Shown here piece by piece: positions 63,754-64,000 of a DNA stretch of 64,000 bases. The notes below the pieces were generated by a model. That model was not told where the DNA came from. It was given only the letters and a program-made list of their open reading frames with translations, and ran no database searches. Within the stretch, counting starts at the first letter, position 1, and each line of letters opens with the position of its first letter. The position numbers were made by a program, and so were the translations under genes. The stretch comes from DASSBQ01 sp040981125 (lineage in GTDB: Bacteria; Nitrospirota; Nitrospiria; Nitrospirales; Nitrospiraceae), in NCBI GenBank assembly GCA_040981125.1, contig JANRMQ010000014.1, positions 1-64,000 of the forward strand, written 5' to 3'.

Positions 63754-64000
63754 CTACCGAACTACGGTCACGTGCACATTGCCGGGTGTTGAAGGCCGAC
63801 CATCCTTAGGAGGAGGAGCAGGAGCAGGGCGGGAGGTGGCGTCGCAGGGCAACGGGCAATTAGGCGCACTGATGTGGAGCTGATCGATATACTGATGAAC
63901 GTCCACGGTCCGTCCTAATGCATTGCTGTGTCCGTCCCAGGTCTGAGCCCACACCCATTCATTCACGACCTTTGTGCCATAATTGAGATTGGTATAGTTG
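63754..64000 (-). CDS. partial hypothetical protein, 3' end only
   Basis: The frame stays open to the window edge (upstream codons N-Y-T-N-L-N-Y-G-T-K continue into QTWDGHSNALGRTVDVHQYI), so the start lies beyond 64000. The C-terminus is Pro-rich and unrecognised. Confidence 0.5.
   Translation of the reverse strand, partial: NYTNLNYGTKVVNEWVWAQTWDGHSNALGRTVDVHQYIDQLHISAPNCPLPCDATSRPAPAPPPKDGRPSTPGNVHVTVVR

Overview
The window looks like a bacterial chromosome segment from the phylum Nitrospirota, probably a Nitrospira relative. This is an inference from gene content and the overall character of the proteins; no 16S or marker gene is present. The core (about 10.7-60.3 kb) is G+C rich and densely packed, with many 4-base ATGA/GTGA overlaps. 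Both ends (1-9.6 kb and 60.5-64 kb) are visibly lower in G+C and gene-poor, and most of their proteins are unrecognised, as in accessory DNA.

Left end, 1-9.6 kb: the right arm of an integrated island. It holds a three-gene leftward operon of unknown function facing a LysR-type HTH protein across a well-formed divergent promoter with TGTA/TACA-type palindromes. It also carries a small resolvase, a secreted protein, a coiled-coil protein, a secreted fibre-like protein flanked by diverged direct repeats, and a large serine recombinase. The 3' end of the recombinase gene runs antisense through a tRNA-Arg(UCU) gene, which marks the island/chromosome junction.

Core, 10.7-33 kb: tRNA-Pro(UGG), rdgB and rph, an HD-GYP response regulator, metH, small secreted or hypothetical genes, a diiron/PqqC-like protein with an FGE-fold protein, an FmdB zinc ribbon, hemW, a ClpS-like adaptor, DUF3386 and DUF5069 proteins, and a leftward operon (PLD-like nuclease, FAD monooxygenase, degenerate nucleotidyltransferase, TPM protein).

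Core, 33-38.5 kb: a compact protein-thiocarboxylate sulfur cluster containing ThiS-like carrier, cysteine synthase, MoeB-like E1, threonine synthase, MoaD-like carrier, NIL-domain protein, second MoeB-like E1 and JAMM protease. Both carriers end with residues beyond the Gly-Gly, so the JAMM protease probably matures them. A 122-bp palindromic element sits inside the cluster.

Core, 38.5-60.3 kb: peptide deformylase and an ABC exporter, a CzcCBA-type RND metal efflux operon, a potABCD polyamine importer, glgC, a Ski2-like helicase split into two genes in reversed order (C-terminal half first), an outer-membrane barrel, and a secreted protein with three BACON-like repeats and a fibronectin-like end. 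tRNA-Arg(ACG) closes the core.

Right end, 60.5-64 kb: sparse small genes (TRL-like lipoprotein, periplasmic coiled coil, zinc-ribbon protein) and a gene running off the edge. No rRNA, CRISPR array or intact insertion sequence was seen.
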